Origin: Flavobacterium sp. xlx-214
Lineage (GTDB): Bacteria; Bacteroidota; Bacteroidia; Flavobacteriales; Flavobacteriaceae
Assembly: GCF_013874595.1 (NCBI RefSeq)
Contig: NZ_CP059431.1
Span: 310,001 to 374,000, forward strand
Direction of reading: 5' to 3'
DNA: 64,000 nucleotides
In this document: positions 54,967 through 64,000 of the stretch, one piece after another
Layout of the letters: each line of letters opens with the position of its first letter
Position numbering within the stretch: position 1 is the first letter of the stretch
Made by a program: the position numbers and the translations under genes
Notes under the pieces: generated by a model
Database searches by the model: none
What the model was told of the DNA's origin: nothing
Seen by the model: the letters and a program-made list of their open reading frames with translations, nothing else

Positions 54967-55329
54967 TTATATTCCATCCCTACTATCAGCATATTTTTCA
55001 TAATCTTCACCAAATTCAAGCTCTAAAACAATTCTAAGTAATCCTTGATAAGCAAACCAAAATTTATTTTTTATTCTATCATTAACATAAGATTCACCAA
55101 GCTCTTTTGAGTATGCTTTAATATGAAAATCATCTAATTCATCACTATCAATTAATAGTACTTCATCTTTATGTTTAAGAACTATTTCTTCTAACTTTAA
55201 TTTTGTATTGACTTTAAAATCTAATAGTTCTGTTAACTCTTCTTTGTAATCTGATTCGTTAAAATCATTTTGCTTAGGAAAATTATCTTTTAAAACTTGA
55301 TAAACTTCTGCTGTTGTAATTTGATTCAT
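54967..55329 (-). CDS. Small acidic protein of unknown function
   Basis: 120 residues, acidic, without signal or membrane segment. Contains EELTELLDFKVNTKLKLEEI, LLIDSDELDDFHIKAYSKEL and FAYQGLLRIVLELEFGEDYE. Could be an immunity-type protein, judging only by size and charge. Flanked by REP-like repeats on both sides. Confidence 0.55.
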   Translation of the reverse strand: MNQITTAEVYQVLKDNFPKQNDFNESDYKEELTELLDFKVNTKLKLEEIVLKHKDEVLLIDSDELDDFHIKAYSKELGESYVNDRIKNKFWFAYQGLLRIVLELEFGEDYEKYADSRDGI

Positions 55330-55473
55330 TTACAAATAGGTATTAATAATTTTTATTACCACACATGCACGGATGTTGTTTTTATTATTCTGTTGGAATT
55401 CTTAAAGATGTAACTTGCTAAAGAATTCTTTCAAATAATCATTTTTCATAACTATTATTAAAAATAAAAATCC

Positions 55474-56229
55474 TTACAAATCATCAACCAACCATGAGGG
55501 GTAATCATCTACGTATTTCCATTGGTTGTTTACTTTTTCGATAAAAACAAAACTGCGACAAATACCGTTTCTACAATAAAACGATACCAAATAACAACCT
55601 TTTGAGCCGGAGCTGTTAAAAACAGCTCGGTATACTTTATCTGCTTTTATACATAATTCATCTTCGCAAGGTTTTGATGCATCTGTGTATTGGTAATAAC
55701 CGTGGTTGAGTTCGTTGCGTTGTATGATTTTATCGGTGCCTTTATAATCAATTTGTTTTTTGATTAAATCAATATATGCTTTACCAATAATAGTATCTAA
55801 ACGTGCCAGATCGTTTTTTTCAAAATCATCTAACAAAAAATCGTAAGCCTCTTGCCAATCTTCTTTTTTTTGCAAATTACTGCTGCCTATTACGTATTTG
55901 TATGCATACAGTGTATCGCTTAGTTGTACGTTTATTTTCTTAGTTTTTAATACATCAACCAAAGAATCTGAATATGCATCAAATTCTTTTAAATTTTTTA
56001 TTAAATCGTTCTTTTTAGCTTCATCTTCTTCCATGGCAATGCCCATTTTTAAACCAAAAGTTGCCATTTTGAATCCTTTTGACCCTTTTAAATAACTTGC
56101 CACTGAATTTGGGTTGTCATTAAAATATTGACTAAGGGTTTCTTTAATAATGCTTTTTTCGGTTTCAAAATCAATGGTTTGAGCAAAGGTGGTGCTACAT
56201 AGTAAGAGAAAAAACACAAGTAATTTCAT
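55474..56229 (-). CDS. Exported protein of unknown function
   Basis: 251 residues. Signal peptide 1-16 (CSTTFAQ). Helical in the first half; the second has SSGSKGCYLVSFYCRNGICR (paired cysteines) and ends in WKYVDDYPSWLVDDL. No family recognised. It follows the lipoprotein gene at 56254 by 24 bases, so they may be co-transcribed. Confidence 0.6.
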   Translation of the reverse strand: MKLLVFFLLLCSTTFAQTIDFETEKSIIKETLSQYFNDNPNSVASYLKGSKGFKMATFGLKMGIAMEEDEAKKNDLIKNLKEFDAYSDSLVDVLKTKKINVQLSDTLYAYKYVIGSSNLQKKEDWQEAYDFLLDDFEKNDLARLDTIIGKAYIDLIKKQIDYKGTDKIIQRNELNHGYYQYTDASKPCEDELCIKADKVYRAVFNSSGSKGCYLVSFYCRNGICRSFVFIEKVNNQWKYVDDYPSWLVDDL

Positions 56230-56253
56230 ATAAATGTTCTTTTTAATAAAAGT

Positions 56254-57021
56254 TTAAAAATCTAAATCATCAAATTCTTTGATGGTTGCTAAATACATGG
56301 GTTTTACTGTTTTTAAGTTTTCCCAAGTATCTACAAAGTTTTCTTCGTATTCATCACCATATTGATCTTTGTTTAAATTATCGCGTATTAATTTCTTATT
56401 AGTTAAAAAATTAATACTGGTGACGTATTGTGGCACGGGCCCGCGACTACTATACGAATCGTAACCTATTAATCTAAAGTCGGTTTTTTCATATCTAAAT
56501 GTATAGCTCCAATAACTGTAACGTCCATGGCTAAAATACACCATCAATTTACCTTTTTCTATACCTAAATCAATTTCAGGTGCATAATACACACCGCCGT
56601 CTTCGTTTTCAGAATAAAAACAACTTACATTTTGAGATGCCAGCTCATATCCATTTGCCGTTGCAAACAAAACAACAACACCTCTGCGGTTTCTATCTAA
56701 CATACCTCTGCCTTCTACGTTTACTACTTTGGTTTTATCGGTGCCTTTAATCATCAATACCATATCGTCTAAACCATCTTTGTTTAAATCGCCTTTTAGG
56801 GTTTCTATACCTTCGGGTTTGTACTCTATATAACCCTTCGGAATAAAATCGGTTGGTTTTTGTTTTACCACTACTTCTTCTTTTTGGGGTGTCATATCAG
56901 CCGTATCCACATACACATTACGGTTGCTGGTAGTAGGTACGGTTTCATTAGCTGTTTCTGTTTTTTTGTTGGTACAAAAAGTAAACAATACAGCACTTGC
57001 AAGTACAACTATTTTTTTCAT
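56254..57021 (-). CDS. Probable lipoprotein with a calcium-binding-type repeat
   Basis: 255 residues from the ATG at 57021. The N-terminus (KKIVVLASAVLFTFC) looks like a lipoprotein signal with a loose lipobox. A Thr/Glu-rich linker follows, then LKGDLNKDGLDDMVLMIKGT, an FG-GAP/dockerin-like Asp-rich loop. The remainder is beta-rich. Such proteins are common on flavobacterial surfaces. Confidence 0.65.
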   Translation of the reverse strand: MKKIVVLASAVLFTFCTNKKTETANETVPTTSNRNVYVDTADMTPQKEEVVVKQKPTDFIPKGYIEYKPEGIETLKGDLNKDGLDDMVLMIKGTDKTKVVNVEGRGMLDRNRRGVVVLFATANGYELASQNVSCFYSENEDGGVYYAPEIDLGIEKGKLMVYFSHGRYSYWSYTFRYEKTDFRLIGYDSYSSRGPVPQYVTSINFLTNKKLIRDNLNKDQYGDEYEENFVDTWENLKTVKPMYLATIKEFDDLDF

Positions 57022-57073
57022 AAGCATTTTGTAACTTTTGGATGGTCACTAAGTAAAGATACAAAACAGTACT

Positions 57074-57106
57074 AAAAAAGCAGTACGTTGTGTACTGCTT
57101 TTTTTA
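57074..57106. terminator. Terminator
   Basis: AAAAAAGCAGTAC-GTTGT-GTACTGCTTTTTTT, a strong stem with A/T runs on both sides; ends the nuclease gene at 57165. Confidence 0.88.
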
Positions 57107-57164
57107 TGGGTTGGGTTTGTTTAATTACCATACTAAGATTTGGTGATAGCGTGGGAACAAAATC

Positions 57165-58241
57165 TTATTCGTAATTCTTTAAGGTTGCTAATAATTCTGT
57201 TTTATAATTATAAATGTCATCAATACATGATAATAGTTTCTTTTCACCATTATCCTTTCCTTGATTAAAGACTTCTAAATATTTATTTGCAGAATTAAAA
57301 TGTAAACGACACAATGGTTTTCTATTATTATCATCTAGTAAAATTCCAAAATATGACTGAGTATCTCTAAATGCAATTCTTGATGCAGGAAGTTGTTCTC
57401 TTAATATTGCTTTTACAATTTGAGAACCTTCTATTTCTTCTTCAGTAGTAATAAACTTAGGAGCTTCAGAAACATTATCATCAATAGAATTAATTTGTTC
57501 AGAAACTTTTGAAGGAACTGTTTCACTAATATTTAAAGCATTTTTTAATCTAAAATTAATAGATTCATTTATAGAATTAGAAAAAGCCTTTTTTGTATAT
57601 TCTTTAAAAGTTGCTAATCTAGAAGCTATTAAAGGTTTATCAAAAAATCTACTAACTAAAAGTTTTATCATCTCATCAGATGGTTCTTGAATTTCTTTTT
57701 CAAATTCATTTCTAATTGCTTTAATATATTTTAAACCTTCAGCAGAATCTAGAATATTTTCTAAGTTATAATCATTTTTTGTAAAGTTTTCTAAAATTTT
57801 AATACTAGAACCTTTTAAATTAGAAAGGTCTAATGTAAAAAAAGGCTTTTCATCCATTATGTTGGGCTTTTCCAAATCTGAATAAAAATTATAAATATGA
57901 CCATTTGTAAGAACACCAAAGCGTGCTTTTGATACATGATAATATCTATGAAGTTGAGAATTATGGGCATCAACATTTTCTTTCCAATGCTTACATTCAA
58001 TAATTAAAATTGGTTCTCCATCTTTTTTAATAACATAATCAACTTTCTCTCCTTTTTTAGTTCCTATATCACAAATAAATTCTGGAATTACTTCTGTTGG
58101 ATTAAAAATATCATATCCCAAAATTTGGATAAATGGCATTACAAAAGCATTTTTTGTAGCCTCCTCAGTATTTATTTGATCTTTTAATGAATCAACTCTT
58201 TGATGAAGTTGTTCAAGTTTTAATTTTAAATCTGCTTCCAT
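57165..58241 (-). CDS. Type I restriction HsdR-N-like nuclease protein
   Basis: 358 residues. An N-terminal coiled region (1-30) precedes a PD-(D/E)xK nuclease domain (about 30-160): IQILGYDIFNPTEVIPEFIC, the acidic GTKKGEKVDYVIKKDGEP and the catalytic ILIIECKHWK (Glu-x-Lys). The C-terminal half has a second domain (about 265-355) of unknown role. Stand-alone proteins of this type lack the HsdR motor, specificity and methylase subunits, and none are nearby. Could be a defence or housekeeping nuclease. Confidence 0.85.
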   Translation of the reverse strand: MEADLKLKLEQLHQRVDSLKDQINTEEATKNAFVMPFIQILGYDIFNPTEVIPEFICDIGTKKGEKVDYVIKKDGEPILIIECKHWKENVDAHNSQLHRYYHVSKARFGVLTNGHIYNFYSDLEKPNIMDEKPFFTLDLSNLKGSSIKILENFTKNDYNLENILDSAEGLKYIKAIRNEFEKEIQEPSDEMIKLLVSRFFDKPLIASRLATFKEYTKKAFSNSINESINFRLKNALNISETVPSKVSEQINSIDDNVSEAPKFITTEEEIEGSQIVKAILREQLPASRIAFRDTQSYFGILLDDNNRKPLCRLHFNSANKYLEVFNQGKDNGEKKLLSCIDDIYNYKTELLATLKNYE

Positions 58242-58545
58242 AAGTTCAAATAGTTTATTTTTAAGTTTTTAGTATGTTATAAGAAAATTCATATTTAAGT
58301 AAATGTTATTATTTAAAAAACACTTTAACAGCATTAATAAATAACATGCAATATAATCAAAATTTAACATAAAAACATTTCTTAAACAATATCCTAAAAC
58401 TTCATTGTCTTTAAAAACAATAAAACAGTAAGCTTACAAATAACACAAAAAACACTACTTATCAATGCATAATAACTACTTTAAGTGTAGCGTTTTTTTT
58501 AAAGCTATTTAGCTGCAAATTATTGTTAGAAAAAAACTTTTTATA
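58242..58545. other. AT-rich gap before the tandem repeat
   Basis: No gene recognised. A weak hairpin, AACACTAC at about 58451 with GTAGCGTT at about 58487 followed by T8, may be a terminator but has a mismatch and no gene upstream on its strand. Confidence 0.4.
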
Positions 58546-58800
58546 ACAAAAAAGTAATTCTTTTTAGGGATAAATTAACTATTTTTATGGATAAAGTAAT
58601 TCTTTTTACCGACAAATTAATTCTTTTTAGGGATAAAGTAATTCTTTTTACCTATAAAACAACTCTTTTTACTGACAAAGTATTTCTTTTTACTGACAAA
58701 GTAATTCTTTTTACAGACAAATTAATTCTTTTTGCTGACAAAGTAATTCTTTATACTGACAAAGAAATTATTGTTACTAACAAAAACACTATTTTTTTAA
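58546..58800 (+). repeat. 21-bp tandem repeat, about 12 units
   Basis: Unit of the type GACAAAGTAATTCTTTTTACT, with substitutions that mostly keep the 21-base length. Read in one plus-strand frame it gives (D/N)K(V/L)ILF(T/R) repeated for about 75 residues from an ATG at 58587. That frame has a poor start, and the predicted peptide looks unlike a normal protein, so I treat it as a minisatellite. Confidence 0.85.
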
Positions 58801-58893
58801 GCATAAATCAGAAAAAATAGCTTTATTTACTTTTTAGCTTGTAAAAACTGCAAATGCTATTTTAATAAAAAGTCATTTAAATTTAAAAAAACT

Positions 58894-59688
58894 ATGAATT
58901 ACGAAGAAATAAACAAACGTTCTTGGAACAACCGTACCGATGCACATTACGCATCAGACTTTTATGATGTGGCGCATTTTAAAAAAGGCAACACATCGTT
59001 AAACGAAATTGAGTTAGCACTTTTGGGTAATGTATCAGGTAAAAGCATTTTGCACTTACAATGTCATTTTGGACAAGACACTATTTCATTAAATTGGTTG
59101 GGCGCGCAGGTAACGGGTGTTGATTTATCAGACGTTGCCATTGCCAAAGCCCAACAACTTGCTACCGAAACCAATAGTAATGCTACCTTTGTTTGTTGCA
59201 ATGTGTATGATTTGCCTAAACATTTAAACCAACAGTTTGATATGGTTTTTACCAGCTACGGCACCATTGGTTGGTTGCCTAATTTAGATGATTGGGCTAA
59301 CGTAGTTGCGCATTTCTTAAAACCAAACGGCACTTTTGTTTTTGTAGAGTTTCATCCGTTTGTTTGGATGTACGATGATGCTTTTAAAAACATACACTAC
59401 CGTTATTTTAATTCGGGTCCTATTGTTGAAACCGAAAGTGGTACGTATGCCGATAAAGATGCGGCTATTACACAAGAGTATGTTATGTGGAACCACAGTT
59501 TAAGCGAGGTGGTAAGCAGTCTTTTAAAAAACAATTTAAGTATTGAACAGTTTCATGAATATGATTATTCGCCTTACAATTGTTTTTCGCCTACCGTTAA
59601 AGTAGCCGATAAAAAATACCGCATTGCGCATTTAGATGATAAAATACCTATGGTATATGCTTTGGTGGCTAAGAAAAAAGATATCTAA
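58894..59688 (+). CDS. Class I SAM-dependent methyltransferase
   Basis: 264 residues. Methyltransferase domain with ILHLQCHFGQDTISLNWLGA (motif I), VTGVDLSDVAIAKAQQLATE (motif II) and FDMVFTSYGTIGWLPNLDDW. The C-terminal part has YMWNHSLSEV. A small-molecule methyltransferase by family; substrate unknown. The ParB-like gene follows 30 bases later. Confidence 0.9.
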   Translation: MNYEEINKRSWNNRTDAHYASDFYDVAHFKKGNTSLNEIELALLGNVSGKSILHLQCHFGQDTISLNWLGAQVTGVDLSDVAIAKAQQLATETNSNATFVCCNVYDLPKHLNQQFDMVFTSYGTIGWLPNLDDWANVVAHFLKPNGTFVFVEFHPFVWMYDDAFKNIHYRYFNSGPIVETESGTYADKDAAITQEYVMWNHSLSEVVSSLLKNNLSIEQFHEYDYSPYNCFSPTVKVADKKYRIAHLDDKIPMVYALVAKKKDI

Positions 59689-59718
59689 ACATTGTAAATC
59701 ATAGACACACCTAAAAAC

Positions 59719-60105
59719 ATGAGAAAGCAATATCATTTTAGAACTATAAACAACAAATTATATGCTTGGGATGTGGATGATTTAATAAAGCTTACCCAAA
59801 ACTTACCCATTAAAACAATAGATTTAAACAGTATTACCGAGTTAAATGAACCCTATTGGTATGCTCATGAAGGCGATGTACCTACTTGTTTATCGATTAT
59901 AGAACACATGAAATTGGTTACAGAAGCTAGTTTAGCGTATCCTATTATTATTTGCCCCGAAGGAAAAGTGGTGGATGGCATGCACCGTATAGCAAAAGCT
60001 TCGTTAAACGGGTTGGGTACTATAAAGGCATATCGATTACCTACGCTGCCCGCTCCTAATTTTATTGATGTACACCCTGATGATTTACCCTATGATGAGG
60101 TTTAG
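59719..60105 (+). CDS. Small ParB-like fold protein
   Basis: 128 residues. YPIIICPEGKVVDGMHRIAK is a ParB/sulfiredoxin-like motif (GxHR-type nucleotide site; here DGMHR). Upstream it has WYAHEGDVPTCLSIIEHMKL. No DNA-binding part; could bind or hydrolyse a nucleotide. Likely in one transcript with the methyltransferase. Confidence 0.7.
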   Translation: MRKQYHFRTINNKLYAWDVDDLIKLTQNLPIKTIDLNSITELNEPYWYAHEGDVPTCLSIIEHMKLVTEASLAYPIIICPEGKVVDGMHRIAKASLNGLGTIKAYRLPTLPAPNFIDVHPDDLPYDEV

Positions 60106-60109
60106 TTTA

Positions 60110-60175
60110 TCATTCTGAAAGAATTCTTTAGGTTTATAAAAACATTGAAGATTCCTACGGAATGACAAAAGAATC
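60110..60175. repeat. REP-like inverted repeat
   Basis: ATCATTCTGAAAGAATTC and GATTCCTACGGAATGACAAA; related to the copies at 19486, 47229, 54895. Confidence 0.65.
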
Positions 60176-60194
60176 CTCTAAAATCTACAATTAA

Positions 60195-60228
60195 CAAAAA
60201 AGAGTAAAGACCTTGGTCTTTACTCTTT
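60195..60228. terminator. Terminator
   Basis: AAAGAGTAAAGAC-CTTG-GTCTTTACTCTTT, a 13-bp stem between convergent genes. Confidence 0.88.
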
Positions 60229-60263
60229 AGATATTGTAAATCTAAATACTTTTAAATTATTTA

Positions 60264-60719
60264 TTACTGGTTTGCTACTGCATACATTTTTTTGCCATTA
60301 ATATAAATAGCTATTTCCTTAGCGTTAAATACATATTCTTTGTTTTGATAAACATCGGCTGTTGTTTTATCTAGTATAATAGTAGTTTTATCATTGTTGG
60401 GTAAAAACAATTCCACTTTAGTTTTGGCATCGTTAAAAACAACAAAAGCACTAATGACAGCTTCATCGCTTTTCTGGTTTACAGGGTTTAAACGTTGCCC
60501 TTCTTTAAACACTTGTATGCAGTTTTGTTTTAATTCGCTCCAAGTTTGCCCCGCAGCAGTTAAACAATCATGTGCATCTTTTTGACCTCCAATAGATGGT
60601 TGTGTTTCTTGTGTAGCGGTTTCTATAGTTTGTTCGTTGTTTTTTGCCGAATTACTTTTAAGATTGTTACAAGCTGCTACAGCAAACAATGTTAAGGTGT
60701 AAACAATTATTTTCTTCAT
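60264..60719 (-). CDS. Small lipoprotein of unknown function
   Basis: 151 residues. Lipoprotein signal with lipobox AVAAC (Cys17). Then a Thr/Glu/Asn-rich linker and a beta-rich domain with DAHDCLTAAGQTWSELKQNC and AFVVFNDAKTKVELFLPNND. Two cysteines in the domain may pair. No family recognised. Confidence 0.65.
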   Translation of the reverse strand: MKKIIVYTLTLFAVAACNNLKSNSAKNNEQTIETATQETQPSIGGQKDAHDCLTAAGQTWSELKQNCIQVFKEGQRLNPVNQKSDEAVISAFVVFNDAKTKVELFLPNNDKTTIILDKTTADVYQNKEYVFNAKEIAIYINGKKMYAVANQ

Positions 60720-60762
60720 CTTTTTTATTTTAAAAGTACTAAAACTACTTGTATTCTATCAA

Positions 60763-60798
60763 TAAAAAAGAGTAAAAACCAAAGTCTTTACTCTTTTT
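60763..60798. terminator. Terminator after the gene at 60832
   Basis: AAAAAGAGTAAA-..-TTTACTCTTTTT stem with a short imperfect top (GACTTTGGTTT), in the sense of the 782-residue gene; similar in sequence to the terminator at 60195. Confidence 0.8.
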
Positions 60799-60831
60799 CT
60801 AAACTCTATTTTCTTTTCTCTATATTCTGTG

Positions 60832-63180
60832 TTATTGCAAACCTAAATACTTTCTAAAGTACCCACATTCTGCAATAACATCTTGATAATACTTAGTATC
60901 GGCATATTTGCTTTTTAAATCTTGAAAGCCTTGCCATTTTTGTATTACTGGTCCATCAGGATAACCCCAATAAGTAGTAGTTGCAAAATATCTGTTATAA
61001 TAGAAATCGTTACGTTCTGTTTTAGCCAACATATACGCCATTTTTGCTTGCTGCTCTTTATCTAATGCGGCTTTTTGTGCCATTTTATAGTATTTCTTTA
61101 CGTTTTCCATACCATAAAGCATTTTGCTGTGCTCATCACTAATTCCGTTACCGTATTCATCGATAATTTCGTTGTAATAAAACGATCGACCGTTACCAAA
61201 ATACGATGCATTGTAAAAAGCATTACCAACCAATAAAGCGTTGTTGTAAACATCTTCGCCAGCCGCAATTTTAGCTTTCATTTCTTTGATTTTTAAAAGA
61301 AAAGCCATTTGCGTGTATTTAACCGATTGCTTTGCTGCGTGATCACAATCATTACAATCTTTGATTTTACCATTGAAAGGATTTCCAAAAAACTCAGATT
61401 CTTTGTAATCTACCATTTTGGTTTCATAAACCTGTTTTTCCCAATTATATTCTTTACTTTCAAACGGTGTAATTTTATTAAACTCGGCAATAGCTTCGTC
61501 TATCTTATCTTGATAAAACAAATAAATACCTCTGCTTTCGTAAATATCGGCTAATTTGTATCGATATTCTTTTTCAAAGGCTTGTATCCAAGCAGTTTTG
61601 TTGTTAGTTAACAACAGTTTTTCCATAGCCTCACTTTGTTTTTGGTTTTTGTAAAACCCTTTAATAGGAAACGTAAGTTCTGCCATTACAGTATTCCCAT
61701 CTTTTTTGTATAACGAGCTGATGTACTTTTTAGCAAAAGTTTGTAAATACGAATAACGATTAAAATCTTCGTATGGATCATATTTATCATCATAAATAGT
61801 TCTTTCTTCAGATTTTAACAACCATGCAATATCATCAACCAACTTTTCTTCGCTGGCTTTGTTGATTTTATCAGTATCAAGTAATTTATTTAACAAGCCT
61901 AAACTACGCAACTGATCTTCTTGTGCTTGGTTTTTAGCTGTTTCTTTTGCTTGCGCTAATAAGGTTACAGGCGTTTTATAATCGCCCGATAAGGTATTAA
62001 AGTAAGCTGCCGTTGCTTTCCAAATGTATTGATTAAACACTTTGTTATCTTTAGCTACTTGATTGATCCATTTTAACTGATCTGCATTTATTTTAGTTTT
62101 TAAATCTTTTCTGATTTTTTTAGTATCGATATCTAACGAGTCATAAGCCGTGTAAGTATTAATACTTTGCTCATTGATGTTTACCCAACGCGATAATAAG
62201 AAATCTAAATGACGCGAAGCCGGATTTTGTTTGTACAAATCTTGCATAGCATCAAAACCATTGGTGTAATATCCTTGTAAGGCATACAAAGCTTCATCGC
62301 CACCTAATGATGTTGATTTGTTTAAAGAACTTTTAAAAGCGGCATCATCTAACGGTTTGTAATCAAACAAACACGAAGCCATTAAAGGTTTAAAATCATT
62401 AAAAATCTCAGCAAACAATACATTGGCTTGCTCGTAATTTTTTAAACTTTTATACGCACCCGCCACATAACTTAATCCGCGGTAATACAAACTGTTTTTA
62501 GGTTGCGATGCGCTTGTTTCATTAAAAAAGGCAATAACCGAAGCTCTGTCATCCGAATAAAACTTGGTACGCAACACCTGAAACCACACACGGTTTTTAA
62601 AAAAGGCATCGTTTTGCGATACATCTTTTTTATACAGATTTTCTACCTTGGTTGTAAAACTACTTTCGGCATTTAACTGTTTGCGCTCATTATAATCCCA
62701 ATAATTATAGGTTTGATTAGAATAGGTTTCAATACCACGTGCTACCATTACAAACAATACAAATTTTTGCGACTTTTCATCGTTTAAATCTAAGCTGTAT
62801 TTAAACTTTTGTTTTTTAAACTCGGCCTCTACATTTTTAGCTTTAGCAACATTTGCAAGCGTGCTGTTTAAATCTTTATCAAACAAGAAATATTCAACTA
62901 CTTCTGGTTTGTACTTTTTTAAATACTTGGTCCAATCTTCAACAGTTTCATCTTTAAACTGATCAGTGGTAGATGGTAAACTGTATCCGTTATAAAAAAT
63001 AGTATAATCGTCGTAAAAAAACGGTTCATAGTCTTTATCAAAAACGGTTACTTCTGGAGAGAAAATAGAGGAATAGCCACTACCCCACCATCCATCGGCG
63101 CAACCATAAGCGTAGGTTCCGTACCCAAAAACGGCTGTTAAACTACCAACGGCTAACAGCTTTAAAATCTTCTTTTTCAT
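60832..63180 (-). CDS. Large exported helical-repeat protein of unknown function
   Basis: 782 residues. An export signal (1-27) is followed by GCADGWWGSGYSSIFSPEVT, a Trp/Gly/Ser-rich start typical of a flavobacterial family. The long body is alpha-helical with TPR-like pairs (ANVLFAEIFNDFKPLMA, YESRGIYLFYQDKIDEAI, EFNKITPF). KDCNDCDHAAKQ near residue 621 holds a Cys pair. The start overlaps the end of the gene upstream by 38 bases, so they are one operon. Function unknown. Confidence 0.75.
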   Translation of the reverse strand: MKKKILKLLAVGSLTAVFGYGTYAYGCADGWWGSGYSSIFSPEVTVFDKDYEPFFYDDYTIFYNGYSLPSTTDQFKDETVEDWTKYLKKYKPEVVEYFLFDKDLNSTLANVAKAKNVEAEFKKQKFKYSLDLNDEKSQKFVLFVMVARGIETYSNQTYNYWDYNERKQLNAESSFTTKVENLYKKDVSQNDAFFKNRVWFQVLRTKFYSDDRASVIAFFNETSASQPKNSLYYRGLSYVAGAYKSLKNYEQANVLFAEIFNDFKPLMASCLFDYKPLDDAAFKSSLNKSTSLGGDEALYALQGYYTNGFDAMQDLYKQNPASRHLDFLLSRWVNINEQSINTYTAYDSLDIDTKKIRKDLKTKINADQLKWINQVAKDNKVFNQYIWKATAAYFNTLSGDYKTPVTLLAQAKETAKNQAQEDQLRSLGLLNKLLDTDKINKASEEKLVDDIAWLLKSEERTIYDDKYDPYEDFNRYSYLQTFAKKYISSLYKKDGNTVMAELTFPIKGFYKNQKQSEAMEKLLLTNNKTAWIQAFEKEYRYKLADIYESRGIYLFYQDKIDEAIAEFNKITPFESKEYNWEKQVYETKMVDYKESEFFGNPFNGKIKDCNDCDHAAKQSVKYTQMAFLLKIKEMKAKIAAGEDVYNNALLVGNAFYNASYFGNGRSFYYNEIIDEYGNGISDEHSKMLYGMENVKKYYKMAQKAALDKEQQAKMAYMLAKTERNDFYYNRYFATTTYWGYPDGPVIQKWQGFQDLKSKYADTKYYQDVIAECGYFRKYLGLQ

Positions 63181-64000
63181 ATGCTTTTAAATTCTTTTCG
63201 TTTAAATCGTAAAATATAATTTCGTTTGGTTTATTGGTACTGTATTTCTTAATATCAGCAATCATTTCTTTAAGTTGCGATGCGGTTACAGCTTCTAACT
63301 TTACTTCATCGTTTTTAGCTAAAAACCTTCCTTTGTAAACAATATCATTTAGTACTTTGTATCTGTTATCGCTTATTTTTTCAAAAACATCCGTCGTAAA
63401 ATCTTGCTCTTGTAAGCCACCAATAAGGTTTACCACTTGATTATTTCGTATATGTACACCCCAACTAAAAATAGGCAACGCAATATTTAAGGGCAACTTG
63501 TAATTTTGCAAACCACGTATGTATTTATGCGCAATGGTTTGGGTATAAATGGAGTTATCATTATTTGCGCCAATAACGCCCATATTGTAATACATTAAAG
63601 TACCCAAATTTACTTTAGGCACGCCAGTTTTTTCGGGATATTTAATTTGATGCAAACGAATAGTAGCCGATAAATGAGCATGGCGTTTTTTAAAAGCTTC
63701 GATAAATGCAAAATAATGCTCTTTTGACTGCAAAGACCAATCACAATCAAACTGAATTTCATCAACTGTAACTCCTGCTGTTTTATTAATTTGCTGGATG
63801 TAATTGTACACGTTTTGTGCTAAAGAATCGGTAGCTAAAGGTTTTAAAAACACTTCGTTTTTAATATACACAACGGGCACTACTTTGTAATTTGTAGGCT
63901 TGTTTGTAAATACAATAGGTGCAACAGGTATGGGGATATTGTTTTGTAGGGCAACATCAAAATAACGTATGTACAGTTTTTGCACATTAAGCTCTTTTAA
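63143..64000 (-). CDS. DUF3142-like protein, 5' end beyond window
   Basis: At least 285 residues; the frame is open to the right edge (the GTG at 63985 is internal: LKELNVQKLYIRYFDVALQN). A TIM-barrel-like start (IPIPVAPIVF), DEIQFDCDWSLQSKEHYFAF (Asp-rich motif as in DUF3142), LSATIRLHQIKYPE, GTLMYYNMG and LPIFSWGVHI. Possibly a glycosidase-type barrel. Co-transcribed with the large protein downstream by a 38-base overlap. Confidence 0.65.
   Translation of the reverse strand, partial: LKELNVQKLYIRYFDVALQNNIPIPVAPIVFTNKPTNYKVVPVVYIKNEVFLKPLATDSLAQNVYNYIQQINKTAGVTVDEIQFDCDWSLQSKEHYFAFIEAFKKRHAHLSATIRLHQIKYPEKTGVPKVNLGTLMYYNMGVIGANNDNSIYTQTIAHKYIRGLQNYKLPLNIALPIFSWGVHIRNNQVVNLIGGLQEQDFTTDVFEKISDNRYKVLNDIVYKGRFLAKNDEVKLEAVTASQLKEMIADIKKYSTNKPNEIIFYDLNEKNLKAYEKEDFKAVSRW

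Noticed and set aside
57165..58241. A complete type I restriction system
   Set aside because: Only a nuclease-domain protein is present; no motor, specificity or methylase genes are adjacent, and the methyltransferase at 58894 is of the small-molecule type.
58445..58505. Terminator hairpin in the gap before the tandem repeat
   Set aside because: The stem has a mismatch, the loop is long and there is no gene upstream on that strand.
58546..58800. CRISPR array
   Set aside because: The units are contiguous without unique spacers and there are no cas genes.
58587..58820. A 77-residue frame over the 21-bp repeat as a gene
   Set aside because: The frame follows from the repeat period; start context is poor and the peptide is an artificial-looking heptad repeat.

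Overview
The window looks like chromosome from a low-GC member of the Flavobacteriaceae (Bacteroidota). The evidence is a SusC/SusD pair, N-terminally split KdpD, flavobacterial promoter boxes of the TAnnTTTG type, many short exported proteins and lipoproteins, and dispersed hairpin repeats typical of this family. I cannot name the genus; something Flavobacterium- or Myroides-like is an inference.

Layout. 1-5213 (minus): a SusC/SusD/S9-peptidase operon, visibly richer in G+C than the rest, cut by the left edge. 5214-7405: a 2.2 kb non-coding stretch packed with long hairpin repeats whose arms co-vary, plus a 108-nt imperfect hairpin that may be a 6S-like RNA. 7406-16116: a very AT-rich accessory island with an XRE regulator, a HipA-like kinase plus DUF3037 partner, a complete four-gene His-Xaa-Ser radical-SAM system (hxsA-hxsD-hxsB-hxsC), a 5'-truncated DUF5655 gene at the hxs junction, a DUF6364/PIN toxin-antitoxin pair and a DUF1016 remnant. 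16166-23741: two tandem PAS-LuxR regulators divergent from four exported proteins (one with repeated FW motifs, one with a C-terminal barrel, two related TPR/Sel1-type). 23990-25614: a four-gene phage-like cassette (DUF5675 and two small membrane proteins); its 3' end is duplicated, with a nonsense mutation, at 14498-14706. 25840-26960: more repeats and one small gene.

26962-33322 is ordinary core-type sequence (Dyp peroxidase, DUF2200, VOC protein, NAD-binding protein, Na+/H+ antiporter, RadC, an outer-membrane protein). 33392-43758 is a complete potassium (kdp) locus read leftwards: sigma-54-type response regulator, four tiny membrane proteins including KdpF, KdpA, KdpB, KdpC, a porin, an N-terminal-only KdpD and a separate histidine kinase. 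43924-64000 holds many small flavobacterial proteins, including three paralogous membrane proteins made by tandem duplication, a truncated DUF1287 copy, pirin, FUSC transporter, Mpl ligase, a YARHG protein, an HsdR-N-type nuclease, a 21-bp tandem repeat, a methyltransferase and two large proteins of unknown function at the right edge.

The best candidates for unusual biology are the hxs peptide-modification system in its defence-island-like setting, the co-varying hairpin repeats, the candidate structured RNA, and the extra small membrane proteins of the kdp operon.
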